Part shown: positions 10,052-17,716 of the stretch, piece by piece
Layout of the letters: each line of letters begins with the position of its first letter
Numbering within the stretch: the first letter of the stretch is position 1
DNA from: Alcanivorax sp.
GTDB taxonomy: Bacteria; Pseudomonadota; Gammaproteobacteria; Pseudomonadales; Alcanivoracaceae
NCBI RefSeq assembly: GCF_002726155.1
Contig: NZ_PBSH01000011.1
Location: forward strand, 1-64,000
Length of the DNA stretch: 64,000 nucleotides
Reading direction: 5' to 3'
The notes under the pieces: generated by a model
The model's input: the letters and a program-made list of their open reading frames with translations, nothing else
What the model was told of the DNA's origin: nothing
The model's database searches: none
Program-made: the position numbers and the translations under genes

Positions 10052-12682
10052 ATGCCCAGCTCGGAGACGCCCCGGCCCCTGAGTGGCCGGTTTTATCGTG
10101 CAGACCTTGTCACCCTTCTGAACCAGTCGAACCGGGTGCCGTTGACCCTGTTGCTGGCCCCCGCCGGTGCCGGCAAGTCCACCTTGTTGAACCAGTGGGA
10201 GGCGCAGCCTGGTGAGCACCATGTGGTGCAGATGGGGTTGCAGCGCGCCGATGATGATCCAGTGCGGTTCTTGCGCCGTTTCGCAGAGAAGACCCGGGCC
10301 GCAGTGCCGGCGTTTGATACCTCCTGGTTTATGCCCTTCGACGTGTCCGAATTGCCACCGTCTTCCATTGCTGACTCACTGTATGACGCCCTGCAGCAAG
10401 TGGTGCTGCCGCTGTTTATCGTGTTCGACGACTTTCAGCATATCCAGAGCGAAGAGACGCTCAGCGTCATCGCCACCTTGCTGGCAGACCCGCCCGATAA
10501 CGTGCACCTGATTATTGCCAGCCGCACCCAGCCATTGTTTGACGTCAGCCGGCTGCGGCTGGACGACAAGGTGCTGGAGATCAGTGCTGTTGACCTGAAA
10601 GTGCGGCGCAGCGAAGTGAGCGAACTGAATCAACGCCTGGGCGGTGAGGCTTTGGAAGAGCAGGCACTGGATCACCTGATGGCGATTACCGAAGGCTGGG
10701 TGGCCGGGGTGAAAATTGCCCTGCTGGCAGGGATTCGGTCGGGCATGCAGACCCTGCAGGACTTTAACGCCAGCCAGCCGGAAATCATGGATTATTTTGG
10801 ACATGCGGTGCTCAAGGGGCTGCCGGACTCTGCGCGCACCTTGTTCCTGCAAAGTGCCCTGCTGGAGACCGTCAACGCCGAGCTTGGCGATGAAATTCTG
10901 CAAACCCGCCAGTCCGCACGGTTGATTGATGAACTCACCAGCCGGGAGCTTTTTCTGGTGCCGGTGCCAGGCAAGCCGGCCAGCTATCGCTATCACGCCT
11001 TGCTGCGGGATTTTCTCCAGGCCCGGCTGAAAATCGAAATGCCCGACTGCATTGTGCCGATTCACCGGCGGGCGACCCGTTACTTCATCAAGACTGGCAA
11101 TTTTGAACAGGCTGTCTGGCATGCCTGGCGCACCGGTGATGCCGCGCTGTTCGGTAACTGTCTGGAAAAAAGTTTCGAGTTCTGGCTGCAGGAAGGGTAT
11201 TCCAGCCACATTCTTGAATGGGCGGAAACTCTGGACGATGAAACCATACTGGGCCGCCTTGAGCTGGCGGCTCCCCTGATCAGCACGCTGACCCTGTCAC
11301 GGCGTTTCTTTCGCGCCCGGTATTATCTTGATGCGCTCAAGGAGCAGGACTTTTCCGGTAAGGAGGCTCGATACCATCACAGCCAGACGGTGGATTTTCT
11401 GGAGCTGCATTTGCAGTTATTCCAGCACGATACCGACTTCATGGAAGGGGCTAATCTTTCGTTGCTTATGGAAAGCAGCGGCCACCGGGATATCCGTGCC
11501 TTCTCGCTGGCCATGGTGGCCTATTACCACTTGCAGCATGGTCGCCTGGAGTCCGCGCTGGCCTTTTCCTCCCAGGCCCGGGATGTGTTGTTGCGGTTGG
11601 GGCAGCGTTTTACGGCAGGCTATGCCGGCTTGATCACTGCGTTGGCCAACCAGCAGCTTGGCCACATTGGAGAAGCGGTGGCCTTCATCGTCGAGAACTT
11701 TAACAACACCCGCAGGGATTGCCCTACCTGGTCGCTATGGGCTACCGGCATGGTAGTGGTGTTATACGACCAGAACCGGCTGGAGGAGGCACAGCAGGTA
11801 TGTGAAGACTTGCTGCCCATGGTCTCGTCTGCTTCCGCGACAGAAGTGATATCCACCGTTTATCTCACCCTGTCACGGCTGCAGCATCTGCAGGGAAAGC
11901 AGAAAAGCGCCGAGCGGATGCTGGAGAAACTGTTGGGCATTTTGCAGCTGGGGAATTATGAGCGCTTTGTGAGCATGGCGGTGTTGGAGATGACGCGCCA
12001 GGCGTTACTCACCGGCAACTGGCAGCGACTGGATGTGGTAGTGGACCGTTTTGAATTGGCGGCCTGGGTGGAGGAAAACCTCGAGGGTGAAGCGTCCATG
12101 TATAGCCAGAGCTGGGAGCGGCGCGGGCTGGCCGCAGTGTACTGGCTGATGGCCCATGGCCGTAATGCGGAGGCAGAAACACTGTTGTGCCGGTTGTTGG
12201 TCGTGGTGAAAGGGGCGGGCATCAAGACCCGGGCTTCCATCATCGAGGCCAACCTGCTGGTGCTTACCTCAAAAGCCGCCACCGCCACCGAGCAGAGTCG
12301 CAAGGTGGATGCGTTGATCACCCGCTATGGCCTGCTCAACATCAATCGTTCCGTGTTTGATGAAGCGCCAGGCCTGGCGGGGTTGATGAATCGGTTGTGG
12401 TCGGCAGGGCAGTTGCTGTTGCCGGATTTCTATACCGGGTTGTTTCCGGCGGTATTCAACGCCACCCCGGCCAGTGATCCCCTGGAAGTGGATCCGGACT
12501 CCGTCCTTACCCCCAAGGAAAACGAAATTTTCGAGCTGCTGCAAAGTGGCATGACCAATGCCCAGATCAGCGAACGCACCGGCGTTTCTGTCACCACCAC
12601 CAAATGGCACCTGAAAAACATCTACAGCAAGCTGGGTGTCTCCAATCGGACCGAAGCCGTGCTGCGCGCTGCCCAGCGCTAA
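10052..12682 (+). CDS. Large LuxR/MalT-type ATP-dependent transcriptional regulator (AlkS-like)
   Basis: 876-residue STAND-class activator. It has a Walker A loop APAGAGKST near residue 36, a Walker B-like FIVFDDFQ, a long helical TPR-like middle that would bind an inducer, and a C-terminal LuxR helix-turn-helix (LTPKENEIFELLQSGMTNAQ, then V-S-V-T-T-T-K-W-H-L-K-N-I-Y-S-K-L). AlkS, the alkane-responsive activator of Pseudomonas and Alcanivorax, has this architecture and size; MalT is the distant prototype. Start 10052 is chosen because the domain begins there and AGGAAG precedes it; the frame is open back to 9920. No alkB is near. The next gene downstream in the same orientation is the heme peroxidase, a possible target. 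The inducer cannot be read from sequence. Confidence 0.82.
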   Translation: MPSSETPRPLSGRFYRADLVTLLNQSNRVPLTLLLAPAGAGKSTLLNQWEAQPGEHHVVQMGLQRADDDPVRFLRRFAEKTRAAVPAFDTSWFMPFDVSELPPSSIADSLYDALQQVVLPLFIVFDDFQHIQSEETLSVIATLLADPPDNVHLIIASRTQPLFDVSRLRLDDKVLEISAVDLKVRRSEVSELNQRLGGEALEEQALDHLMAITEGWVAGVKIALLAGIRSGMQTLQDFNASQPEIMDYFGHAVLKGLPDSARTLFLQSALLETVNAELGDEILQTRQSARLIDELTSRELFLVPVPGKPASYRYHALLRDFLQARLKIEMPDCIVPIHRRATRYFIKTGNFEQAVWHAWRTGDAALFGNCLEKSFEFWLQEGYSSHILEWAETLDDETILGRLELAAPLISTLTLSRRFFRARYYLDALKEQDFSGKEARYHHSQTVDFLELHLQLFQHDTDFMEGANLSLLMESSGHRDIRAFSLAMVAYYHLQHGRLESALAFSSQARDVLLRLGQRFTAGYAGLITALANQQLGHIGEAVAFIVENFNNTRRDCPTWSLWATGMVVVLYDQNRLEEAQQVCEDLLPMVSSASATEVISTVYLTLSRLQHLQGKQKSAERMLEKLLGILQLGNYERFVSMAVLEMTRQALLTGNWQRLDVVVDRFELAAWVEENLEGEASMYSQSWERRGLAAVYWLMAHGRNAEAETLLCRLLVVVKGAGIKTRASIIEANLLVLTSKAATATEQSRKVDALITRYGLLNINRSVFDEAPGLAGLMNRLWSAGQLLLPDFYTGLFPAVFNATPASDPLEVDPDSVLTPKENEIFELLQSGMTNAQISERTGVSVTTTKWHLKNIYSKLGVSNRTEAVLRAAQR

Positions 12683-12690
12683 CCTTTATA

Positions 12691-12788
12691 GGCCCCGTAG
12701 GAGCGGCGCTTGAGCCGCGAAACGCACTTGGGAAAGCACTTCCTCGCTACGCTCGGTTCGCGGCTCAAGCGCCGCTCCTACAGGGGCC
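12691..12788. repeat. REP-like paired hairpin element, copy 1
   Basis: Two arms of about 30 bases pair almost perfectly, with a one-base bulge; they begin GGCCCC-GTAGGAGCGGC and end in the complementary GCCGCTCCTAC-AGGGGCC. Each arm can also fold on itself (GCGGC-GCTTGA-GCCGC). The centre holds the conserved TTCCTCGCTACGCTCGGTT core, shared in opposite orientation with the copies at 31333 and 33355. It lies between the LuxR-type gene and the peroxidase and could stop or stabilise transcripts. Confidence 0.8.
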
Positions 12789-12836
12789 GTTGATGCGATC
12801 CCCCAAACCTTGAACCCGTTCGCGCTTTTTCGTTTT

Positions 12837-12874
12837 CCCCCTCCTTCCCCCTCCCGGGGGAGGGGGTGGAGGGG
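12837..12874. repeat. C/G-tract inverted repeat
   Basis: A pyrimidine-only strand of C runs broken by TT and T is followed by its near-complement of G runs, meeting at CCC-GGG. It would form a very stable hairpin about 70 bases before the peroxidase start and may insulate it from upstream transcription. Confidence 0.55.
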
Positions 12875-12945
12875 TTGGCCCCGTTGCTAGAGTGCCGTCG
12901 TTGTTATCAGACATACCCCGAGAACAAAAACGACGGAGGTTTATC

Positions 12946-15693
12946 ATGGCTATGTCCCCCTGGGTTACCTGGCCAGCCCTGACCAAGTTTGGTTCACTTG
13001 GTGTCATGGGCGCCCTGCTGGTTCTTGCCGGCCAACGGGAAGATCTGCTCGAAAACAATATGTTCGACATGGAAAGCTGGGGTGAAAAAAACGCCAGTAT
13101 CGTCTGCGATGAGCGCAGCCACGTGGCCCGTACCGAAGACGGCACCTGTAATATCCTGGACAATCCGGCGGAAGGCTCTGCCAATGTGAACTTTGGCCGC
13201 AACGTGGACCCCGCCTCGTCCTTTGCGGAATCGGAAAGCGGCAACCTGCTGACGCCGAACCCGCGGGAAGTCAGTAACCTGATCATGTCCCGGGGCGGCG
13301 ATTTCAAACCCGCCACCACCCTGAACTTCATTGCCACGTCCTGGATCCAGTTCATGGTCCACGACTGGTTCGATCATGGCCCGCGTACCGATGCCAACCC
13401 GATCGAATTCCCGTTGCCGGCGGGCGATGTGCTGGGGTCCGGCACCATGTCCGTACAGCGTACCCGCCCGGACCCGAGTGTCACTGGCGATGAATCCCTG
13501 GTGACCTACGAAAACATCAACACCCACTGGTGGGATGGGTCGCAGCTGTACGGCAGCGACAAGGAAACCAACGACGAAGTCCGTTCCTTTGTGGACGGTA
13601 AGCTGAAAGTCGACAGTAATGGCCGCTTGCCCACAGACTTCCTCAGTGGCAAACCCGTTACCGGTTTCAATGAAAACTGGTGGGTGGGTCTGAGCATGCT
13701 GCACCACCTGTTCACCCAGGAGCACAACGCCATTGCGGACATGCTCAAGGCGAACAACCCAGGTGCTACAGATCAGTGGATCTACGATCACGCCCGGCTG
13801 ATCAATGCTGCCTTGATGGCCAAAATCCACACTGTGGAATGGACTCCGGCGATTCTTGCCAACCCGGTGCTCGAGCGCGCCATGTACGCCAACTGGTGGG
13901 GCCTTGGCGGTGATCGTGACAAGCGCGACAAATTCCAGGATGACCTGGACGAGCTGAACAACAACCTGGGTGAACTGGGCGGCATCTTCAACCTGCTCGG
14001 TATCGATAACGATCTGGGGCAGGGCGATACCAGCTCCATCGAACACGCCCTGGCTGGCTTGGTGGGTTCGCGCACCCCGAACAACTACGGCGTGCCTTAC
14101 ACGCTCACCGAAGAGTTTGTCTCCGTGTATCGCATGCACCCGCTGCTGCGTGATGAGATCAAGGTCTATGACATCGGCTCCAACGTGGTGGACGAAGAAA
14201 TTCTGCTTCAGGATACCCGTAACGGTGACGCGGAAGATCTGCTGACCGACGTGGGCCAGGATCGCCTGTGGTACTCCTTCGGTATTACCCACCCGGGCGC
14301 GCTGACACTGAACAACTACCCGGACTTCTTGCGCAACCTGTCCATGCCGCTGATTGGCGACATTGATATGGCGGCCATCGACGTACTGCGCGACCGCGAA
14401 CGCGGTGTGCCCCGTTATAACGAGTTCCGTCGCCAGATCGGCCTCAAGCCGCTTACCAGCTTCGAGCAGTTATCCAGTGATCCGCAGCTGGTGGCAGACC
14501 TTAAAGCGCTATACAACAACGATATCGAAATGATCGATACGCTGGTGGGCCAGCTGGCAGAAGAGACTCGCCCGGAAGGCTTCGGCTTCGGGGAAACGTC
14601 TTTCCAGATTTTCATCCTCAATGCGTCACGTCGCCTGATGACCGACCGCTTCTTTACCACCGATTACACCGACGAGGTCTACACCGCTGAAGGGATCGAC
14701 TGGGTAGAAGAGAACACCATGGTCGACATTATTCGTCGCCACTACCCGAACCTGGCCAGCAGTCTGGTAGGCATGGATAACGCTTTCAAACCCTGGGGCC
14801 TGAAAATTCCCGAGGACTATCAGTCCTGGTCTGCCCAGGCGAAACAGGACCACCTGTGGGTCAACGGCGCCCTGCGTACCAGCTACGAAGACGGTGAAGT
14901 ACCGGCCATCGAACCCATCGATATTGGTGGCCTGATCAACTCCGTCCTGTGGAAGAAAGTGCAGGATGTCACCGACGTGAGCCCGCCGGGATACAGCAAG
15001 CCGATTCACCCTCGCGGTGCGCTGGCCAAGGTGCAGTTCGTGCCGACGGCAGGCCATGGCTACACCGGCCTGTTCCAGGGGGCAGATCACGGCCTGCTGC
15101 GGCTATCTGTGACTGGCGATCCGTCGGACCGTGGCTTTGCACCGGGGCTGGCGCTGAAATTGATGGTGGACGGCAAGCGTTCCGAGAACGTGTCTGCGCT
15201 CTATACCCTTAGCGGGCAGGGCGATAACCACAATATCTTTGCCAATGAACTGTCCAACTACGTACAGCCTGAAGTGAACGAAACTCTTGGCACAACGACG
15301 CTGTTCTCGCTGGTGTCCAGAAAGCCGACGCTGGTCGTCATGAGTGACATGGCGAAGGTGAACCAGGATGGTTCCCCGGTGAGCAATGCCAACACCCCGT
15401 CACAGGTTTATTTCGTGCCCAACGGTGATCTGAAGAATTCCATCAGCACCGCGCCCCACGATTTCCGTGATGACCTGACCGCCCTGAATCCCGGGACCAA
15501 GGTGTATGACGTTTACGCGACCTCCAAGTCCATCAAAACGTCCATCTGGCCCTGGGTGACCGCACGCTACGCCCGCGAGCGCCGCAACAGCGCTACCAAA
15601 GTCGGCGAGCTGGTCATGGCATCCCCGTTCACCCTGTCCCAGTTCGGTGACACCGGCATCTTCTTCAAGCACCAACGGTACGAAGATCGCTAA
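12946..15693 (+). CDS. Heme peroxidase of the cyclooxygenase/alpha-dioxygenase superfamily
   Basis: 915-residue animal-type heme peroxidase. Landmarks in order: distal-histidine motif FMVHDWFDHG (His139), THWWDGSQLYGS (about 194-204), MLHHLFTQEHNAIADML (about 251-267) and VYRMHPLL, with Tyr395 three residues before proximal His398. The same Tyr-x-x-His geometry carries the catalytic tyrosyl radical in cyclooxygenase and plant alpha-dioxygenase, and HDW-x-DH is typical of fatty-acid alpha-dioxygenases. Oxygenation of a fatty acid is therefore likely, but unproven. Start 12946 has GGAGG 7 bases upstream. One hydrophobic stretch near residues 15-28 may be an uncleaved anchor. The protein is some 270 residues longer than plant alpha-dioxygenases; the C-terminal extension has no recognised fold. 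A decayed second copy of its 3' end lies at 19953-20116. Confidence 0.85.
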   Translation: MAMSPWVTWPALTKFGSLGVMGALLVLAGQREDLLENNMFDMESWGEKNASIVCDERSHVARTEDGTCNILDNPAEGSANVNFGRNVDPASSFAESESGNLLTPNPREVSNLIMSRGGDFKPATTLNFIATSWIQFMVHDWFDHGPRTDANPIEFPLPAGDVLGSGTMSVQRTRPDPSVTGDESLVTYENINTHWWDGSQLYGSDKETNDEVRSFVDGKLKVDSNGRLPTDFLSGKPVTGFNENWWVGLSMLHHLFTQEHNAIADMLKANNPGATDQWIYDHARLINAALMAKIHTVEWTPAILANPVLERAMYANWWGLGGDRDKRDKFQDDLDELNNNLGELGGIFNLLGIDNDLGQGDTSSIEHALAGLVGSRTPNNYGVPYTLTEEFVSVYRMHPLLRDEIKVYDIGSNVVDEEILLQDTRNGDAEDLLTDVGQDRLWYSFGITHPGALTLNNYPDFLRNLSMPLIGDIDMAAIDVLRDRERGVPRYNEFRRQIGLKPLTSFEQLSSDPQLVADLKALYNNDIEMIDTLVGQLAEETRPEGFGFGETSFQIFILNASRRLMTDRFFTTDYTDEVYTAEGIDWVEENTMVDIIRRHYPNLASSLVGMDNAFKPWGLKIPEDYQSWSAQAKQDHLWVNGALRTSYEDGEVPAIEPIDIGGLINSVLWKKVQDVTDVSPPGYSKPIHPRGALAKVQFVPTAGHGYTGLFQGADHGLLRLSVTGDPSDRGFAPGLALKLMVDGKRSENVSALYTLSGQGDNHNIFANELSNYVQPEVNETLGTTTLFSLVSRKPTLVVMSDMAKVNQDGSPVSNANTPSQVYFVPNGDLKNSISTAPHDFRDDLTALNPGTKVYDVYATSKSIKTSIWPWVTARYARERRNSATKVGELVMASPFTLSQFGDTGIFFKHQRYEDR

Positions 15694-15767
15694 GGGAGAG
15701 CGATAAACAGAGTTACACCCCCTCAAGCCCGGGCGACGCAAGTCCCCCGGGCTTTTTTTGTGTCTGC
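15529..15767 (+). repeat. Direct repeat A, copy 1 (peroxidase 3' end plus terminator)
   Basis: The last 160 or so bases of the peroxidase gene, its stop, the AGGGGAGAGCGATAA-like spacer and the terminator recur at 19953-20187. By hand alignment the coding part is about 88% identical. The shared segment ends in both copies with TGTCTGC after the terminator T run. Confidence 0.9.
15725..15759 (+). terminator. Terminator of the peroxidase gene
   Basis: AAGCCCGGG pairs with CCCGGGCTT around a twelve-base loop and is followed by seven T, about 30 bases after the stop codon. Confidence 0.85.
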
Positions 15768-15905
15768 TGCCCGGGCCTCAGGGTTGTATTGGCGCGTGAG
15801 AACGGATTATGGCGGCTCTGTTTGAGCTGGGGCTTGGTTATCTGTATAAGTTGATCAGTGTCTTTGAGTTTTTGTTCTGTTTTTTGAACATGACATAGGT
15901 GATTT

Positions 15906-17141
15906 GTGGCCAAACTCTTCAATGCTCGCCTTGCTGTATTCTCGACTTTTCTTGCGGCCGGTTCAGCGCCTGTTTTTGGCGCCAGTCTGCCCGATGGGGA
16001 GAGTCGCGGAACGGTTGAAACACTGTGCTCTACCTGTCACGCGGTTGATCGCATTCCTGAAAGCCTGGGGTATAGCCGCAGTGGTTGGCTGGCGTTAATC
16101 GAGACCATGATCGACCTGTCCGACAGTCCCGAGCGCCGGGATGGCATTGCGGATTACCTTGCGGAACATTTTCCACCGAACCAGCGCCGTGCCCCAACAC
16201 TTGTCGACGGTGATACGCGAGTTGAGTTTCATGAATGGGTCGTGCCGACCCGTGGCCAACGTTCGCGTGATCCGGTTGAAGCACCTGATGGCTCGATATG
16301 GTGGGCGGGTCAATGGGGCAACCTGATCGGCCAGATCAACCCGGCAAGCGGAGAGATGCGTGAGTATGCGCTTCCTGCAGGGGCAATGCCCCATTCCGTG
16401 ACGGTGGGTAGTGATGGTGACGTGTGGTTTATGGGCAACAAAAACGGGACTGTGGGCCGACTTAGTCCGGCCAGTGGGGATATCAAAGTCTACGATATGC
16501 CTGATCCCAACGCTCGTGATCCACATACCGCGGTATTTGATGCCAACGGCCTGCTCTGGTTTACGCTCCAGCATTCCAATCAGGTTGGCCGGCTCGATCC
16601 GCGTAATGGTGATATTCGCTTGAAGTCGATGCCGACGGCAGGTTCACGGCCTTACGGCATTAAGGTCGACGCGAAAGGCATTCCCTGGGTTGCATGTAAT
16701 GGAAGTAACTGTCTGGTGAAAATCGAGCCAGAGACGATGGAGATGACAGAAATTACGCTGCCCCATGAAGAGACAACCGTGCGCCGGCTGGATATCGCGG
16801 ATAACGGCATGATCTGGTATGTGAATTCCGGGCGTGGCCGGTTGGGGCGTTATGACCCGGAGAACGGTGAAATCAAGGAGTGGCCGTCGCCGAGCGGTCC
16901 GACTTCTCATCCTTACGCAATCGCGATCGTGGATGGAATTGTCTGGTATAACGAGTCGGGCATGCGCCCGGACCCGCTTGTGCGTTTCGACCCTGCCACT
17001 GAGACATTTCAGAGCTGGCCGATCCCATCCGGCGAGATATTTTCCGGTATTGTGCGCCACATGCGCCCGACACGTGACGGAGATCTGCTGATCCACCAGA
17101 GTGCAACGAACCGCATTATTCGGGTCGAGATCGACGACTGA
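15906..17141 (+). CDS. Exported cytochrome c/virginiamycin-B-lyase-like beta-propeller fusion
   Basis: 411 residues from GTG 15906, with AGGTGA five bases upstream. A signal peptide (to about residue 26) precedes a small c-type heme segment, CSTCH at residues 41-45, and then a propeller of repeated blades (e.g. INPASGEMREYALPAG, LSPASGDIKVYDMP, YDPENGEIKEWPSPSG). This is the Vgb/streptogramin-lyase fold; the last blades keep His335 in SHPYAIAI and Glu350 in VWYNESG, which match the lyase's catalytic region as I recall it. A periplasmic redox or lyase role is plausible; antibiotic resistance should not be assumed, since most such fusions are uncharacterised. No methionine ligand for the heme is obvious. 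It lies between repeats A1 and B1. Confidence 0.75.
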   Translation: MAKLFNARLAVFSTFLAAGSAPVFGASLPDGESRGTVETLCSTCHAVDRIPESLGYSRSGWLALIETMIDLSDSPERRDGIADYLAEHFPPNQRRAPTLVDGDTRVEFHEWVVPTRGQRSRDPVEAPDGSIWWAGQWGNLIGQINPASGEMREYALPAGAMPHSVTVGSDGDVWFMGNKNGTVGRLSPASGDIKVYDMPDPNARDPHTAVFDANGLLWFTLQHSNQVGRLDPRNGDIRLKSMPTAGSRPYGIKVDAKGIPWVACNGSNCLVKIEPETMEMTEITLPHEETTVRRLDIADNGMIWYVNSGRGRLGRYDPENGEIKEWPSPSGPTSHPYAIAIVDGIVWYNESGMRPDPLVRFDPATETFQSWPIPSGEIFSGIVRHMRPTRDGDLLIHQSATNRIIRVEIDD

Positions 17142-17215
17142 GTTTTGCTGCTGCGAGGGGAACCCAAAACGTGACGCTCTCGAACTTCAGTCTTGCGACC
17201 CGCTTACATCCCACC

Positions 17216-17244
17216 AAAAACGCCCACCTTCCGGTGGGCGTTTT
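17216..17244. terminator. Bidirectional terminator, repeat B copy 1
   Basis: CGCCCACC-TTCC-GGTGGGCG flanked by five A and four T. It serves both the cytochrome/propeller gene and the barrel-gene remnant. Confidence 0.8.
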
Positions 17245-17283
17245 GCGTGCAGCGTGATGCCTGAAGCGTGCTGCATGTCCTGA

Positions 17284-17407
17284 TCAGAATCGGCCGTTCA
17301 GGCCCAGTCCCAGGTTGGTCACTTCGTCGCCGCTGCGATCCACCACCCGCATGTATTCCAGGTTGATGAACAGGGTTTTGGTGATGCTGAAGTTCACACC
17401 GGTCCCC
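17284..17407 (-). pseudogene. Remnant of outer-membrane beta-barrel gene (C-terminal 41 codons)
   Basis: The minus strand reads G-T-G-V-N-F-S-I-T-K-T-L-F-I-N-L-E-Y-M-R-V-V-D-R-S-G-D-E and on to the terminal N-G-R-F and TGA, matching the end of the intact gene at 21464-21982. Everything upstream is missing: past 17407 the sequence is unrelated, with no start codon or signal peptide. The last 34 codons are almost identical to the intact gene, while the first seven differ more, as if a converted stretch had been joined to an older paralogue. Confidence 0.85.
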
Positions 17408-17706
17408 GGGGCAGGCCTTTATTGCCCCGCCCCTACCTCTCTTTGGCGCTCCCCGCTTGCTGCGCTCTCCAAACCACTTCACAACGTTTATTGGCGCAGA
17501 TCAATGTGTGATGGTTTGCTCAGCAGAATCCCGTCGCATAGTGCAATTATATGTACTATGGTGCTTGAGGAGGCCCTTTACGGCATGTGCGATAAAAGGA
17601 AAGTCGCGAGGGCTTCATCTGTTCGTCACGGACAATATGTCAATCAGAGAAGCGGCCAGTCTTTGGTGGCTCGATCGGGAATGGCTCAAGCTGATTTATC
17701 ACTATG
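17408..17706. other. Intergenic stretch without a credible gene
   Basis: About 300 bases between the barrel remnant and the sulfatase. It begins with a short hairpin (GGGGCAGGC...GCCCC) and carries small open frames without Shine-Dalgarno sequences. The upstream extension of the sulfatase frame to 17315 runs through repeat B and is not coding. A promoter for the sulfatase probably lies here, but no convincing -35/-10 pair was seen. Confidence 0.5.
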
Positions 17707-17716
17707 GAGAGTGACA

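Larger units (their letters stand above)
17216..17407. repeat. Direct repeat B, copy 1 (truncated barrel-gene 3' end)
   Basis: From the terminator at 17216 to about 17386 this is nearly identical to 21396-21566 (two or three differences seen by eye); from 17387 to 17407 similarity drops to protein level only, then stops at a CCCCGGGG junction. Offset between copies is 4180 bases. It contains the last 40 or so codons of the outer-membrane barrel gene on the minus strand. Confidence 0.9.

Noticed and set aside
15906..17141. Streptogramin resistance gene
   Set aside because: The fold and active-region residues resemble Vgb, but the signal peptide and heme motif point to a periplasmic redox role; resistance cannot be inferred.
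17315..17716. N-terminal extension of the alkyl sulfatase by 134 codons
   Set aside because: It runs through the barrel-gene remnant and has no Shine-Dalgarno sequence; the signal peptide begins at 17717 with GGAGAG upstream.
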